From Emydura subglobosa (taxonomy: Eukaryota > Chordata > Testudines > Chelidae): 64,000 nucleotides of DNA. This document shows, one piece after another, positions 23,590-35,644 of the stretch; positions within the stretch are counted from its first letter, which is position 1, and every line of letters starts with the position of its first letter. The stretch spans positions 22,567,851-22,631,850 of the forward strand of contig ML679959.1 in assembly GCA_007922225.1 (NCBI GenBank), in the 5' to 3' direction. The notes beneath the pieces are model-generated. The model saw only the letters and a list, made by a program, of their open reading frames with translations, was not told the DNA's origin and ran no database searches. The position numbers were made by a program, and so were the translations under genes.

Positions 23590-23825
23590 GACATCTAAGA
23601 CCCTGTCTATACTTACCTCCGAGATCCGGCCGCAGTCGACGGGCGTTATGCAAGCTACGCAAAAAACTTGCGTAACTCTCATCAACTTCTCTGCTTCTCT
23701 TCTGCGTGCCATCTTCACTGCACTGCACCACTTGTGAAGGTGATCTTAGTACATCGATTTCTGGATTGACTGAGCGGGTCTTCACTGTCTGTGTAGCCGT
23801 AGCCTAAGTTAGTGAAGGAGTGAAG
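23590..23825. other. CpG-rich segment, probable transposon fragment
   Basis: A short stretch (GAGATCCGGCCGCAGTCGAC at 23620-23639, then GGGCGTTATGC) stands out against AT-rich flanks. It begins 'AGACCCTGTCTATACTT' and ends near 'GGGTCTTCACTGTCT', which could be worn inverted ends. I suspect a non-autonomous DNA element but cannot prove it; it is too small to be a promoter CpG island. Confidence 0.35.
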
Positions 23826-23830
23826 GAGGA

Positions 23831-26525
23831 CTAACTTAAATGGCTTTACTCATCCCCTCTAAATTTGACTTCCTGTTTCTAAAGGAGGCCAGATGGCATA
23901 TATGGTTATCCACTGCATCACTATCTTTTTCTTGGTTCCAAATTTCAATGGATTCAGACACCCTCTCTGGGAAGACTTTTATTGACTGGAATAATTTAAA
24001 CAGCTTTTTAAGTAGAAGTACTAGCAATTAAAAATATCTTCTAAAAATATTATCTTACAGCTGTAACACCCAGAGAGACTTCAAGCTGGATATTGCTGTG
24101 TTAGCTGATTTTAATTGAGCTGTTAAAGCTAAGCCTTCATTTATCCATATATTCTTCACATATTTAGCTATGTTCAAAAGCCACAGCTCCATTTAAAAAG
24201 AGTAAAAATACATCCAGGCTCTCCCAGACTTATCCATGACACAGACAATTTCCCTAAGGCTGGAATACCCAGTATTATGGATCTGTCTAATGCCATCAGA
24301 GATTTTCCAGCCATACTGCTGTGTTTAGAATGCTTATTTTGTTTTAGATATTTGAGTGATGTCTCAGTGCTCTTCTTTGAACAGCAGCCAACCTTGCTCT
24401 CGCATTTTGAAAATATAACCTTCCTTGCCACTATCTCTTTTGCTTTTATCAAACCTCCAGCCATCTGATTTCCTCTTTCACTGTTTTGTCTAGCCAAATG
24501 CTTCTACATTCAAAATGTGGCATAATAGCAATTGCATTAAAGGGCTGGTATAGTAGAATAAGAACAGAAACCACTACTTTTCTGGCTAATGCATGTGGCA
24601 GGGTATAGTTTCTTTCTAACTATGCCATGGCTTCATTTCTAACTACTCCGCATATATATTAATACATGTTCAGAGACCCCCCCCCCCCTTTTCTGATGGT
24701 GAAGCCACTGGAATGTAAAAGTTTTGCGGGCTGAACAATTCCATATTAAGGAACTTTCACAAGATCTTTTTAAGGATGGCTCTGTTAGAGCCTCCAGTGC
24801 CAGAAGACTCATGAACCTTTCAGGGAGAGAGCCGCCAGGGTGGGTAGCCTTTACTGTAGGCACAGAACTAAAGAACTCCTTACAAACTCAGGGTTGACTA
24901 ATACTTTACATCAGTCTGGAGACCTAGCCTGGGTTATGTAGCATACATGTTGCCAGGTGTACCACCAGTTCAGTGCTAGACTTTCTTCCTTTTAAGTTCT
25001 TTCACATCAGTCAATTTCACACAGCCTCACCCTGCTTGGCTGAGTCCCCTCAGCAGTTTGTGCTGTCTGGAACATCTTTCCTTCTCCAGCTCATTGTCTG
25101 TGTTTTCAGATTTTTCTCAGAAAAACATATTTGGGTGAAATCATGGCTCCACTAAAGATAAACAATCCACTCCTCCTTCCCTGAGCTGCACACCTGAGCT
25201 CCTAGCTCATTTTCAATTGCCACTTAATCACCTGCAAAATCCATTTATACCATGAAACATGTCAGTATCACTTCGGGGAAAATGTAAGTATATACATGCA
25301 AAAAAATTTACCATCTCATGGCTGTTCAGTGGTCTGTGTGAATTGAGTTGGGAGCTTTCAGTCTACTCCTAATGGATGTGTCTTCATCTCCAAAACTACC
25401 ACCACCACCACCAACTGAAACTTTTGTTGGTATTCTCGACAGCAAAAACCAGGATTGAATGTGTTTGGAGAATGGGCCCTGCAGGCGGTCCATCCGAGGT
25501 GTTGATGTATTTTACTGGGAGCAGGGAGCAGTGTGAGAAACTCGGTACTGTAGTTAACTGTACTTCATATATTCTGCAATTAAACAGCCTTGAAAAGAGA
25601 GGACTTCTATCATTCTGGCACATTTCATGAGCGCTACATTCATCTGAATAGAATATAAGAAACCTCACTTACCAGGAGGTGAGTTTGTGTTTATGTAAAA
25701 CGTTTTTGCAAGAATTTTAAATATATGAACCACAAAGTTTATTTTGATTTTTGTATGTCAGGCATGCTGTTAAAATTCAATTTAAAATAAGGTCTACTAA
25801 ACTCAGGAACTTATCTAATTAAAACAAACCCTAAAACCCATCTCTGCTGAATACTTGTAATTGCATGACAAAATACTTAAGGTAGCTTTATTTCTGTCTT
25901 TGAATTTTTATTGCTATTGAAAAATTTGATGAAACAAATGGGCTGAAAATTGGAATGGTCATAGTGTTTGTTACATTAAAATTTATTTAATTACCTGTTT
26001 TAATAAACATGATGGTCCCTTGTGAAAATATGATTTTTTTAAAAATCCATTCAGTTATTTTTTTTTTCCTTGCAGCACAAAATAAAAAAAAACAACAACC
26101 CTCAGATGCTTTGTACTTCTCTTTCATTAGTTTCGCTTCCAGTGCATGTATTTAATTATATGGTCATGTTGTCATGGTAATTTAGGACTGGAGTTGTCAG
26201 AATGTAGCAATCACTTCTGTAGCTGAAACATAGAAGTCCAGCTAAGTCAACAACGTGGTACCATGGTATTCTTAAATGTTGGTACGACCAGAGATTACCT
26301 ATGTATTGATTTTTAAGAATTGTTCATCTGTTTGGTATTAAGAGACATTGAGTGTGTGAAAATTACAGTGTATTATGTCTTCTGTACTGGAATATGTGCT
26401 CCAGATTTTTGTCAAGTTCGTACTAATGTGTGTCACTCATGGTCATGATGCCATATCCTAATGTAAGCAATCTCCTATTCATATTTCTGGGTGTTTGCGT
26501 GAGACCTGAAGTTCATGTCTTAGAT
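23831..26525. other. Intergenic DNA, no gene seen
   Basis: Mostly unique sequence. There is a poly(C) run at 24679-24688 and a CCA/CAC-rich patch near 25398-25412. A donor-like site CAGGAG|GTGAGT at 25675-25686 follows non-repetitive sequence, but no open exon is associated with it. Short frames lack motifs. Confidence 0.45.
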
Positions 26526-26740
26526 CAGCATTTCCCAAAGAGGGGCCTGGACCCTGGGGTGTGCAAAGGACTAGCTCGGGGGGAGGAGAGGGTTGTGAAG
26601 ATTGGCATATGTATGGATTAATATGGAGAAGTCTTTGACAATATGTGTTGTTGCAGGTGGAGAGGGGGAAATGCAAAGGGTTTGTTTTGGTTCATTTTCT
26701 TGAAGAGGAGCTCAGATTTCTAAAAGTTTGAGAAATACTG
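26526..26740. mobile_element. Non-autonomous hAT-type element
   Basis: CAGCATTTCCCAAAG on the left and GTTTGAGAAATACTG on the right form a 15-bp imperfect inverted pair of the hAT consensus type. The 215-bp interior has no frame of interest. Matching 8-bp flanks are not visible, so the duplication has eroded or the ends are misplaced by a few bases. Confidence 0.6.
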
Positions 26741-27204
26741 ACTGAGAAGTTGATCTGCTGAAATCTTTTTTTCTAGTTGTGTAATAAAATTCTATTTTTC
26801 TTTGTTTTATGAACTTTTTTTTTTTTTTTAAAAGTAACTTACTATTTTATATTGTTTATGTATTTTCTTAAATTCTCTGTTGTTATATGAAATGTAAATG
26901 TTACTCTAGCATCTTGGCCAGATTGCAGTTTGGGTAATTAAAGTAGTTCCACTTTAAGTTATTCTTCACTTTTTGCACTAAACTGTTGGGTAATGTGTGC
27001 GCATGTTAAAGAATTGTCTCAGAGGTGGCTTCATTTCATTGGTGGGTTTAAGTGATTCCCCTTTATATTTCCAGAGATAACTTCATATTTTATCACTGCT
27101 ATGGTAATATTAGTCTCACTTTTATGACATACTGAGCCCTTTTAATTCTCATTGGGTCTAATGAGACTGGAGGACACTCAGCACCTATAAGGTCTGGACT
27201 CATT
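26741..27204. other. AT-rich intergenic DNA, no gene seen
   Basis: Contains a T run at about 26816-26829. Nothing else is recognised. Confidence 0.5.
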
Positions 27205-27341
27205 GGCCTGGATTCAGGAAAGCTTTTAAGTGTATACTTAAATCCCACTGAAGTCAATGGGATTTAAACACATGCTTAAAGGTAAGCATCTGTTTAAATG
27301 CTGCCCTTAATAGGGATGTTTTCCTGAACTGAGGCCATAGC
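27205..27341. repeat. Palindromic MITE-like element
   Basis: GGCCTGGATTCAGGAAAGC at the left pairs with the right end 'TTTTCCTGAACTGAGGCC'. Inner arms ('TACTTAAATCCCACTGAAG' and 'CAATGGGATTTAAACACATG') form a strong central hairpin. Same general plan as the unit near 32384. Confidence 0.6.
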
Positions 27342-27751
27342 TCTAGTTACAGCAATCATAAGCAAAGAATTATAAAGTTTGGGAATATTCTGAGTTACTG
27401 AAAACAGGGATTATCATGAAAATACTCATGCAACAGTAGCTGTATTAGATAGTTCAATTGTTTCTTTTACCTTTTGGAATCATTTTTATTGATATTTGTT
27501 TCTATAGTTATTTGCTATTTAAGATCCTTATATTTGTATACTCTTCTCATGAAGTATGTCTGTACATATCAGCTGCCAAAACAAAGGATGAGGGGAACTG
27601 ACTTGAATCCCAACCTTCATGCATTTGTGAGACAAACAAATCCATATGCTTTCTGAGGTCATAAAATGTTTGTTAAACTTTTTATACCCTTTCTTTTAAC
27701 TGGGACAAAAAAAATTAACTTAGGACGTGAGACATTTTCATTACCTAAAAA

Positions 27752-28031
27752 ATGTATCCAACTCATCTAACTATTTGCCTAGTTTTACAAAAAGCTATAT
27801 AGAAAGCACTAACAAAGTCAGTACAAACTAAAATTTCATACAGACAAAATGAGGAAAAGCAATGAGGAAAAAGGAAGCACTTTTTCAGTAATAGTGTGCT
27901 GTGACACTTTTATATTTTTATGTCTGATTTTGTAATCAAGTAGTTTTTAAGTGAGGTGAAATTTGGGGGTATGCAAGACATAGCAGGCTCCTGAAAGGGC
28001 TACAGTAGTCTGGAAAGGTTGAGAACCACTG
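27752..28031 (-). mobile_element. hAT-type element, one end lost
   Basis: The right end GGTTGAGAACCACTG (28017-28031) is a textbook hAT terminus, CAGTGGTTCTCAACC on the minus strand. The interior ('AACTATTTGCCTAGTTTTAC', 'GTGAAATTTGGGGGTATGC') matches a high-copy turtle non-autonomous hAT family that I recognise. The opposite terminus is missing, so the copy is truncated near 27752. Confidence 0.7.
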
Positions 28032-29035
28032 CAATATATCGTGCACAAACGTGGTCCCCCCTCCCTTCATTTTCCATGAACATTTTGACCACCCACATCT
28101 GAGATTTGGCTGTTTGCATAAATTTGGAAATTCTAGATTTTAAATATTTTGTTGTCATTACTGTAGACAACTATTCCTTTAGAAGTGTTTGAATGAATTT
28201 AAAGTATGAAAAATAAGGTATTGTAAAAATCTCCCCATTCTCACCAGCAGATAGAGGTAGCAGCTCTTTCTAACATAAGGTTTGGCAAGCAGACCTCAGC
28301 AGTTTTATTCTCCAAAACACTGTTGGACGAGAATGTATTTCAAGAATTGGCTGAGCTACAAGTATGGGAGAATATGGTAACTGTCTACAAATATCTGAAG
28401 AGTGAGATATTTAAGGTGGTTCTAGAGATTGTAACTATAGTAGTGAGAGGGAATTATGAAAGGAAAGTTTAAACTAAATAACTGGAAAAAGCCTTCTTTT
28501 CATTGTGATCTATAATCTTTATGGGACTTGCTTGAAGTCCTGTTCCTTTAGAATTTTGTTCTAGGCTCGCAGACATTTCATTACAGGTACTATGAAATAA
28601 TCTCACTTGGGGCAAACTAGATAATCTAATCATTTTTACCCCATCTCTACCAGAAGAGTTCTATTTTATCTTTTTATTTTCTTCAGAGATACTATTTAGG
28701 GCTTTAAAAGGCTGAATATGCAGCAATATCTTCTGAGATGTTGCCTCCAAATCTCAGGCAAATAATTCTATCAGCTCTTCACATCAGTATTCATCTTCAT
28801 GTAGGGAGAGAAAGAAACCTGAATCAAGTACTTCCATGTGGATCTGAGAAGGACTATTTCTGCCCTCTTTCTTTTTAGTTAGTCCATTCCATGATGCTGA
28901 TATCTTCAGCAGAAAGGAGAAGACTTCAGGAACTGATACATAGGTGGTTATGTTAAGAGACAGCTGACTGGAGAGGAAAAGACCTTCCTTCCACTTCACT
29001 TATTGTAAACAAGGGCAGCAGCAGCACCAAGCAAA
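28032..29035. other. Intergenic DNA, no gene seen
   Basis: No named repeat and no frame with a motif on either strand. Confidence 0.5.
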
Positions 29036-29039
29036 TTGA

Positions 29040-29145
29040 GCACAACTCTGCGAGTCAGGTACTTCTGAGTTCTAATCCAATCTGAGTTTTTATGCCATTA
29101 ACTTCTGTGTAGCCTCGAGCTTTCTCAACCTCTCTGGGCCTCTCT
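29040..29145 (+). repeat. MIR-like SINE fragment
   Basis: 'GTACTTCTGAGTTCTAATCC' followed by 'TCTCAACCTCTCTGGGCCTC' tracks the sense strand of a MIR core region (a tRNA-like B-box neighbourhood, then a core). It is diverged and short. Confidence 0.5.
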
Positions 29146-29782
29146 GGCTTTTAGGAGGGGGCCTTGAAGGAGGTAGGCTTCATAAGGTTTTCCTTGCAGA
29201 GTTTCCTCCAAATTCTTCCATCAGGGTATGGGATTTGCTCCCTCTAGAAAAACAAAGGAGTCCTCAAAGATCCCCCCCATGATGCATAGTTGATCAAGGT
29301 AATCCGTAAGGAGGACCTGTGCCTCTGCATCCGTATTGGAGCCCCTTACAGTTTTCCTTCACTTCCTGGCAGTGCAGCTCCAACAAAGCTGTGCTGGTAA
29401 GGCTGCCCAGAAAGCCCCACTTTCTGGGAGGTATTATCACATTATAAACAGTTGTATGGTAACCAAGAGCAAAATTTGGGCCAATAGACTGCCCTCCAAA
29501 ATATTTAATTCAGATCTGTGTTGTAAATCCCTTCTTGAACCACTTTCTAAAAAATTTGAAAGAAAAATATGTTATTCTCGGGTATTGTGGATTTATCTTT
29601 CAGTATGATGAAAGATATTGGACTCTCACCATCATCAATTTATACCTTAATTTCTTAGTACCATTTGAGTGGAGATTTTTTGCCTTCCTCTGTAGCATGG
29701 GGCACGACTCACTTGCTGGTGGATTCTCTGTACTTTAAAGTCTTTAAACCATGATTTGAGGACTTTAACAATTCAGTCATAG
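29146..29782. other. Intergenic DNA, no gene seen
   Basis: Two overlapping small frames (29336-29608, 29535-29738) have no motif. No repeat is named. Confidence 0.45.
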
Positions 29783-29876
29783 GTTAGAGGTTTATTACAG
29801 GAGTGGGTGGATGAGGTTCTGTGACCTGTGTTGTGCATGATGATATTGGTCCCTTCTGACCTTAGAGTCTATGAGC
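29783..29876 (+). mobile_element. CR1 LINE, 3'-terminal fragment
   Basis: From 'GGTTTATTACAGGAGTGGGT' to 'CCCTTCTGACCTTAGAGTCT' the sequence follows the 3' UTR end of a turtle-type CR1. The octamer tail is reduced to 'AGTCTATGAGC'. There is no coding part. Confidence 0.75.
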
Positions 29877-31160
29877 TGTGCTGTTATAAATGGGAGGGCG
29901 CTGCTGTCAGAGTGTTCTCTGAAAAGGGTACTTGATTTCATAATGTGGTCATACTGTTTGGTACTCTAGAATTTGGATTTATTAACCTTCCAGACCTGCT
30001 GCATAACCCATCTTTTTTCTGAGACAGTTGGGGGGAAGGAGGGATGGAGTGAGGGCTGGAAAAATTTGACATATTTTGTATATTTGCTGGTGAGTATTTA
30101 TCTGTCAATATGGGATGAACAGTCCTTTATATTGTGTTGTTTGTATTAGATGCTTTCAGTGGATGGAATGGGCACCCAGAACATTGAGTGAGCACTTACA
30201 GGGGATTTATAGAGCTAAATAAGTATAAAGACCACAACCAAATGCGCTCAAACGTGGAGTGCAGAGCTGGTTTGGATAAAATAACAGCCAATCTGAACTT
30301 GTTCCCAAAGTTCAAAATGAGCTGGTATTTGAGGTTCTAAAAGTTTGGTTAACTTCTACAAACATTTTCGTGCTCTTTTGCTTTTCCTGATGCTGCCCAA
30401 GAACAGAAGCCAAAGTGCCACCAGAAATGCTGTCCTTGCAGGACTTCCATACTAATTATGAAGACACAAGAAGTTCTGAAAAGCACCCAAACTCTCATGT
30501 GTTTATTTGAAACAAGTGTCCATACCTCTTAGTGTTTGTCCATCATTAATTCTAGTCATTCCATCATGCTGGTAGGTCATGAGACACCATCTGTTACTCT
30601 GGGTAAGGTGTATTTGATACCCAGCAGTCAGCTACTTCCCAGCTTCTTATGAAGTTATTCCGCTGTTCCTAACATCATTTATCATCCATTGCTATTTTTC
30701 CTCTTCTCTTTTAGGCAATCAGAAACCTCACAATAAGCAGGTTCAGGTTCTGTGTTCACTAACCCTTGTAGCCCATAGCATTACTTCCTCAACTGGTTAT
30801 TTATACCATTGGAGTTTAGTAAATACTGTGATTTAAAATGTTAATGACACGTGACAAACTGTTTACGCTTATTATCTCTCTTCCTTCCTAGAACAATTAC
30901 AGCTGTTAATGAACCCTGCCACTACCCCAAAGCCAAGAAGACAATAAAATACTCTTTTCAAAATGTAAAGCATTCACTGTGGAAAAAAGATTAAATAATA
31001 ATGCTAGATAGCAACTGTTGAATGCATAGGTATTATACTTTACCTCTTTCATCCAACGATTGCAAAAAGCTTTATAAAACATTAATGTTGAATGCTTTTG
31101 GAACATATCTATGTGCCTCTGGTTAATGGTGACCAGATACTCAAGACAAAACTAACTTTA
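29877..31160. other. Intergenic DNA, no gene seen
   Basis: Unique-looking DNA up to the CR1 at 31165. No coding or RNA signal is recognised. Confidence 0.5.
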
Positions 31161-31164
31161 ACAA

Positions 31165-32062
31165 CCGGCGGAAGGAATGCAAGCCAAAATAGGGAAAGAG
31201 TGGGTTAAAGAATATTTAGATAAGTTAGATGTGCTCAAGTCGGCAAGGCCTGATGAAATTCATCCTAGGATACTTAAGGAACAAGCTGAAGCAATCTTGG
31301 AGCTGTTAGCAATTATCTTTGCGAACTCCTGGAGGACAGGAGAGATCCCAGAAGACTGAAGAAAGGCAAACATAGTACCTATCTTTAAAAAGGGGAACAA
31401 GGAGGACCTGGGAATTATAGACCAGTCAGCCTAATTTCAATACCTGGAAAGATACTGGAGCAAATGATTAAACAATCTATTTGAAAGCACTTTGAGGATA
31501 ATAGGGATATAAGGAATAGTCAGCATGGATTTTTCAGGATCAAATCATGCTAAACCAACTTAATTTTCCTCTTTGATCGGTTTGCTGACCTAGTGGATGG
31601 GGAAAAGCAGTTGATGTGATATATCTCGATTTTAGTAAGACTTTTGACAGAGTTCCACATGACATTCTCATGAGCAAACTAGGGAAATGCAGTCTAGATG
31701 AAATTACTATAAAGTGCGTGCAGACTGGTTAAAAGACTGTTCGCAAAGAATAATTATCAATGGTTTGTCGTCAAATTGGGAGGGTGTATCTAGGGGGGTC
31801 CTGCAGGGGTCAGTCCTGGGTCCAGTACTATTCAATATTTTCATTAATGAGTTGGATAATAGACTAGAAAGCTGGGAGGAGTTCCAGAGGAGGAGCTCCA
31901 TTCCAGAGCTTATAACTATAATGGAGGTTGTGGAGTCCCCATCATTGGAAGCTGTCAGGGACAATCTATGTTTACTTGATCCAGCCGCAGTGCAGGCAGC
32001 TGGATTTGTTGACTTCTCAAGGTCTCTTCCAGCCCTGTGTTTACATGATTCTATACTCTTAT
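31165..32062 (+). mobile_element. CR1 LINE with internal deletion, decayed reverse transcriptase
   Basis: The copy starts inside the RT frame. An open stretch from 31177 reads IGKEWVKEYLDKLDVLKSAR and ends in GEIPED before a stop near 31357. YLDFSKTFDRVPHD (within 31616-31669) contains the motif A Asp. GVLQGSVLGP (about 31795) is the next conserved block, followed by NIFINELDN. The Y/FADD catalytic box that should follow is absent. The sequence jumps after about 31861 to CR1 3'-UTR material ('TTCCAGAGGAGGAGC', 'GGTTGTGGAGTCCCC') and ends near 'ATGATTCTATACTCTTAT' with octamer-like repeats. Frameshifts are also present. It was 5'-truncated on insertion and cannot be active. Confidence 0.9.
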
Positions 32063-33149
32063 ATGAGATTTAGATGGGATAATGTGAGTGGTCTGCTGTC
32101 TTTTGCGCATCATATCCTCTAGTCTATGGCTATTAGTCTGTTCTGTTAAAGATGGGTGAATGCTGATAGGGAGAGAAAATTCCCTGAATACTCCTTTGGT
32201 CTTTCTTAATGAGTTAGGGTTGAATGTGTTCACATCCCTTTTGTGTTTGCTTTCCATTCATTTCCTGGCAAGAATGTTAATTGAAATAGCAAATGTTGCA
32301 GAAAATTCACATAAAGCGAGTTCTAAATGTACAACTGCAAAGACTTATCTGAGGAACTGCATTCTAAATGCTTTATACATATAGGCCCTAATTCAGGAAA
32401 GCATTTAATTACATGTTTCAGCATAGTGTTATGAATAGGAATGGACTGCTTAATCGGGGCCCTCGTCAGGGAACAGGACATTCCATGTGACTTGAGTGTC
32501 CAATAAAACAGCTTCAATTTCAGCTATTGAGTAGTCACAATGGGCTTTGCATGTAGCAGCTATCCACTAAGAACTATTTGCAGAAATTATTCGGTGAATA
32601 CATTTAAATAGCACACTTGAAAATAAAATCATGATCTGTGATTTTAAAAAACAAAAAAGGTGAAATTAGTTGAATTATCCATTATGAGCTAATGGGACAG
32701 GGAAGGGGGATTAACTACCACACTATCTGGTTTGGCATGGCTCAGAGGAGGATGTAGCCTGCTAGATAGGAGGCATATATAGTTCCCGCAGACGGGGCTG
32801 ATTACTGTGGTCAGGACACTTGCTGTTTGTTCATCCCTATATCTCCCCTGCCCTGCAACTGCAGTATGTCTCTATATGCGTCCGATGTATATCTGACAGT
32901 GATGCACTTGCATTCCCTTCTTGAGTTGTCCCCTGTAATTAACTGACCCCATCTCTTTTGGGCCCCTCTCCTTTTCTGAGTGTGGGCCATTGTTAGTTCA
33001 GTAGGGCTCTTTTTGGAACCCTCCTTGCTTGCATCAGTGGTTAAATAGGCTATACTCGCAACCTCCACAGATAGCTCCCGATATAAGGGTAGGATGTTGC
33101 CAAATATTGCTGCTAAAAGTCTCTGTAGCTTTTGGTCAGTGCTCTAAAG
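32063..33149. other. Intergenic DNA, no gene seen
   Basis: Apart from the palindrome at 32384-32470 nothing is recognised. The 32690-33100 stretch is less AT-rich and might be an unlisted repeat body, but it has no terminal repeats I can see. Confidence 0.4.
32384..32470. repeat. Short palindromic element, degraded
   Basis: 'GGCCCTAATTCAGGAAAGC' on the left and 'AATCGGGGCCCTCGTCAGGG' on the right have the arrangement of the dispersed 'GGCC...ATTCAGGAAAGC' palindrome also seen at 27205. The central hairpin is worn. Confidence 0.4.
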
Positions 33150-33670
33150 CAGAGGCTTCCCAACATTTTTTGTTGAGCTGCATCCCAATGGAAGTCACAT
33201 AACAGGGACCCCCCACATGCACACTCCTAACTCTTACCCATCTGAAACAGAAAGTGACTTACTGATGGAAGCAGGTGACTCACTCCCAGGGTGGTGGCAG
33301 GACCTGGCTGGCTCCATCCCTGAAGGAATCAATGGCTGCATGGTGCAGAGAGGACCAGAGTTCCTCACCCTCCCTTCTGTCTTCCCAGAGCCTCTTGATC
33401 TCGAGGGCTGGTCGAGTGTCCAGGGCAGGGCAGGGCAGCAGTGGGAAGAGTGCGTGGGACTCCATAGCAGTTGGGGGTAGGGAGGGATTGGCAGGGAGAA
33501 CAGCAGGCTGCTGCAGGGATGGAGTGGGACTCTCTGCATGCTCTCCCCAATGCTGGCCTGCCCTGGCTTGGACATCTGTCTGGCAACAGTCCTGAGCCTC
33601 ATCTCATGCTCCCCTGATAACCTCATTGTTCCATCCTAGGAAGGTGCACCCCACAGTTTGAAAACCAATG
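33150..33670. mobile_element. Probable non-autonomous hAT-type element, GC-rich
   Basis: The left end CAGAGGCTTCCCAAC and the right end GTTTGAAAACCAATG approximate hAT-type inverted termini with several mismatches. The 521-bp interior is clearly GC-richer than its flanks and produces overlapping frames on both strands (for example 33234-33626 minus), a composition effect rather than coding. No transposase motif is present. Confidence 0.5.
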
Positions 33671-34530
33671 CCTTAAGTGCATTCGCTCCCTAAGTACTAG
33701 TGTTGCACAATTTCAAGAATGAGGCTTGCTTTCTGGAAAGAGAAATGTATTATATCAAGTTATGACTTTTTTGGAGTTTAAACAGGCAGGGTCTTCTACT
33801 TTCTGTACTCACAGATAAAATCTACACCACACTGCTGTGTCTTCCTCAAACTCTTAAAAGAGGGTATGGTCCTCATTTATAAAGGGACATCTCTTATTAA
33901 CTAGAAGGTAAACTCTAAAAATATACCACTTAAACAAGTATTAAGACAGCCTCGAAATTCAACTCTAAATGCAATGTTCTGCAATATAAAATAATTTCAA
34001 CAATTACAATTGTTCCCTGATCCTCATACTAACTTATGTATATATAGATTGTCCTGTCATAGGTTTGCAACCATCAGGACCATCAGATCTTTAACATGCA
34101 TCTCTTTAACTATAGGAGTAACTGGTCTGGGAAGCATGCTGTTATCCTTAGAGGAGGACCAGTCCATAGAGGGGGACAAAACATATACTTTTGCCAATAG
34201 GTTATACAACTATTTATGAAATAGCAGTGGATTGTTGGGTATCTGGATTCTTATTCCTGCCTCTGAGAGCAGACTCTTGTCCAGTGTTTAGAAACAGCAT
34301 TACCAAGTGTAATGATTCCCCTTTTTGTGTCATCTGTAGGGACTAAATCTGGGATCTGAGAGCCTAAGCCACTACCACCTGAGTTAAAGAAGCAGGTCTA
34401 TTAGCATGAAGACTGTATCAGACCCATAAACTTCTATATGTGGCATAACCACGTGGGGGGTAAAGAACAACACTGTGCTAACATGGGTTACACAAGCACA
34501 TATGTAAGATTTGGGTCTATCAATACCTAG
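33671..34530. other. Intergenic DNA, no gene seen
   Basis: AT-rich unique sequence without a named repeat. Confidence 0.5.
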
Positions 34531-34534
34531 CTCA

Positions 34535-34722
34535 TACATAATGCTTTTCATCAGAAGATCAGAAAGCCCTTTACAAAGGAAGAGCATTATCCCTGTTTTA
34601 CAGATGGAAAAGTGAAGGGAAGTGACTTGTTCAAAGTCACATAAGCCAGTCAGTGGCAGATCCAAGAATAGAACCTCGGTCTCTGCAGTCCGGTCCAGTG
34701 CTTTATGCACTAGGCCAAGATT
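34535..34722 (-). repeat. MIR-like SINE, near full-length
   Basis: The reverse complement runs from the tRNA-like region ('GCAGTCCGGTCCAGTGCTTT' near 34685-34704) through the core ('CCTGTTTTACAGATGGAAAA', 'AAGTCACATAAGCCAGTCAG') to the 3' part at 34535 ('CAGAAAGCCCTTTACAAAGG'). This is one of the better preserved MIR copies here. Confidence 0.7.
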
Positions 34723-35229
34723 CTGTTTTTAGCTCTGTCTAAAGTCAATTTGTGCAACTTCTGAGTTAGCTTCTTTGTAAAACAGGTGAATGATAGACAC
34801 CTCCCACACAGGTAGGAATATGAGGTCTTGGTTAATAAGGGTTGTAAAGCACATAAAAATAACAGTCACCAGAGGATGGGTTGGGCAGAGCTGGCAATGT
34901 CTTGATTTGCAGCTCAGTGCTCATACCCCTAGGCTATAGGATATTGTGTATGAGCAACTTCTTCCCTCCCCGAAAACACGCCCCTCCCAATCCATGACAT
35001 TTTACCAGTTCTGTGGGAATGCAGCAGTGACACCTGGGATGATCCCCAGTTACAAATGTTTGTAATAACTGTCTCTCCTGACTTGGGCAAAAGCATTCCA
35101 CAAAATCCATCATGTAGTCTTTGCTTATTTCCCCTTTTTCTCCCTCTGCTGCCCTCTCTCTCCAAAAAATTATACCAGCTTAACCTTTCAAGCATTCAGT
35201 ATTTAATTCATCTTAAAATGCTATAGTTG
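34723..35229. other. Intergenic DNA, no gene seen
   Basis: No recognised repeat or frame. It is directly flanked by a SINE and an inverted-repeat element. Confidence 0.45.
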
Positions 35230-35644
35230 GAGCTGGTATGAATTTTTTTTCCCTCTATGGAAAATTTAGACTTTTTTCAGCAAAAAATCAAAAACTGGCT
35301 GAGAGTTGAAAACTTTGATTTGAAATGCTGACACAATGCCTCATGGAAGTTGTAGTTTGGATGTCTCATCTCCCCATTCTCTCCTAAGAGCTGGGCTCCC
35401 TGGCCAGACTACATCTCCCACAGTGCATCATGGTCTCTCCTTTTGCTGAGCCACTGTGATGTATCACAGGAGCTCCTGGCAATGGTGCGTCAGGGCAAAT
35501 GTAGGCTAGCTGAGAAAACTTTTCAATTTGGTGATTGAAAATTTTAAATTGTCTACAGAAAAATTTGTAATGAAAAATGTAATCTGTCAGAACCCCAATT
35601 TTCTGTTGAAGAGTAGTCTTGATAGAAATTTTTCAACCAACCTT
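35230..35644. mobile_element. AT-rich inverted-repeat element carrying ZNF143-like motifs
   Basis: Left end AGCTGGTATGAATTTTTTTT and right end GAAATTTTTCAACCAACC are imperfect inverted copies of the termini also seen at 36162-36591. In the middle are two oppositely oriented motifs: minus-strand ACTACAACTTCCATGAGGC (35338-35356) and plus-strand ACTACATCTCCCACAGTGC (35408-35426). Both resemble the ACTACAATTCCCA...TGC site bound by ZNF143/THAP11. There is no transposase frame, so this is a non-autonomous DNA element. Confidence 0.6.

Noticed and set aside
33234..33626. 130-codon minus-strand frame
   Set aside because: It lies inside a GC-rich hAT-type element with competing frames on both strands and no transposase motif.
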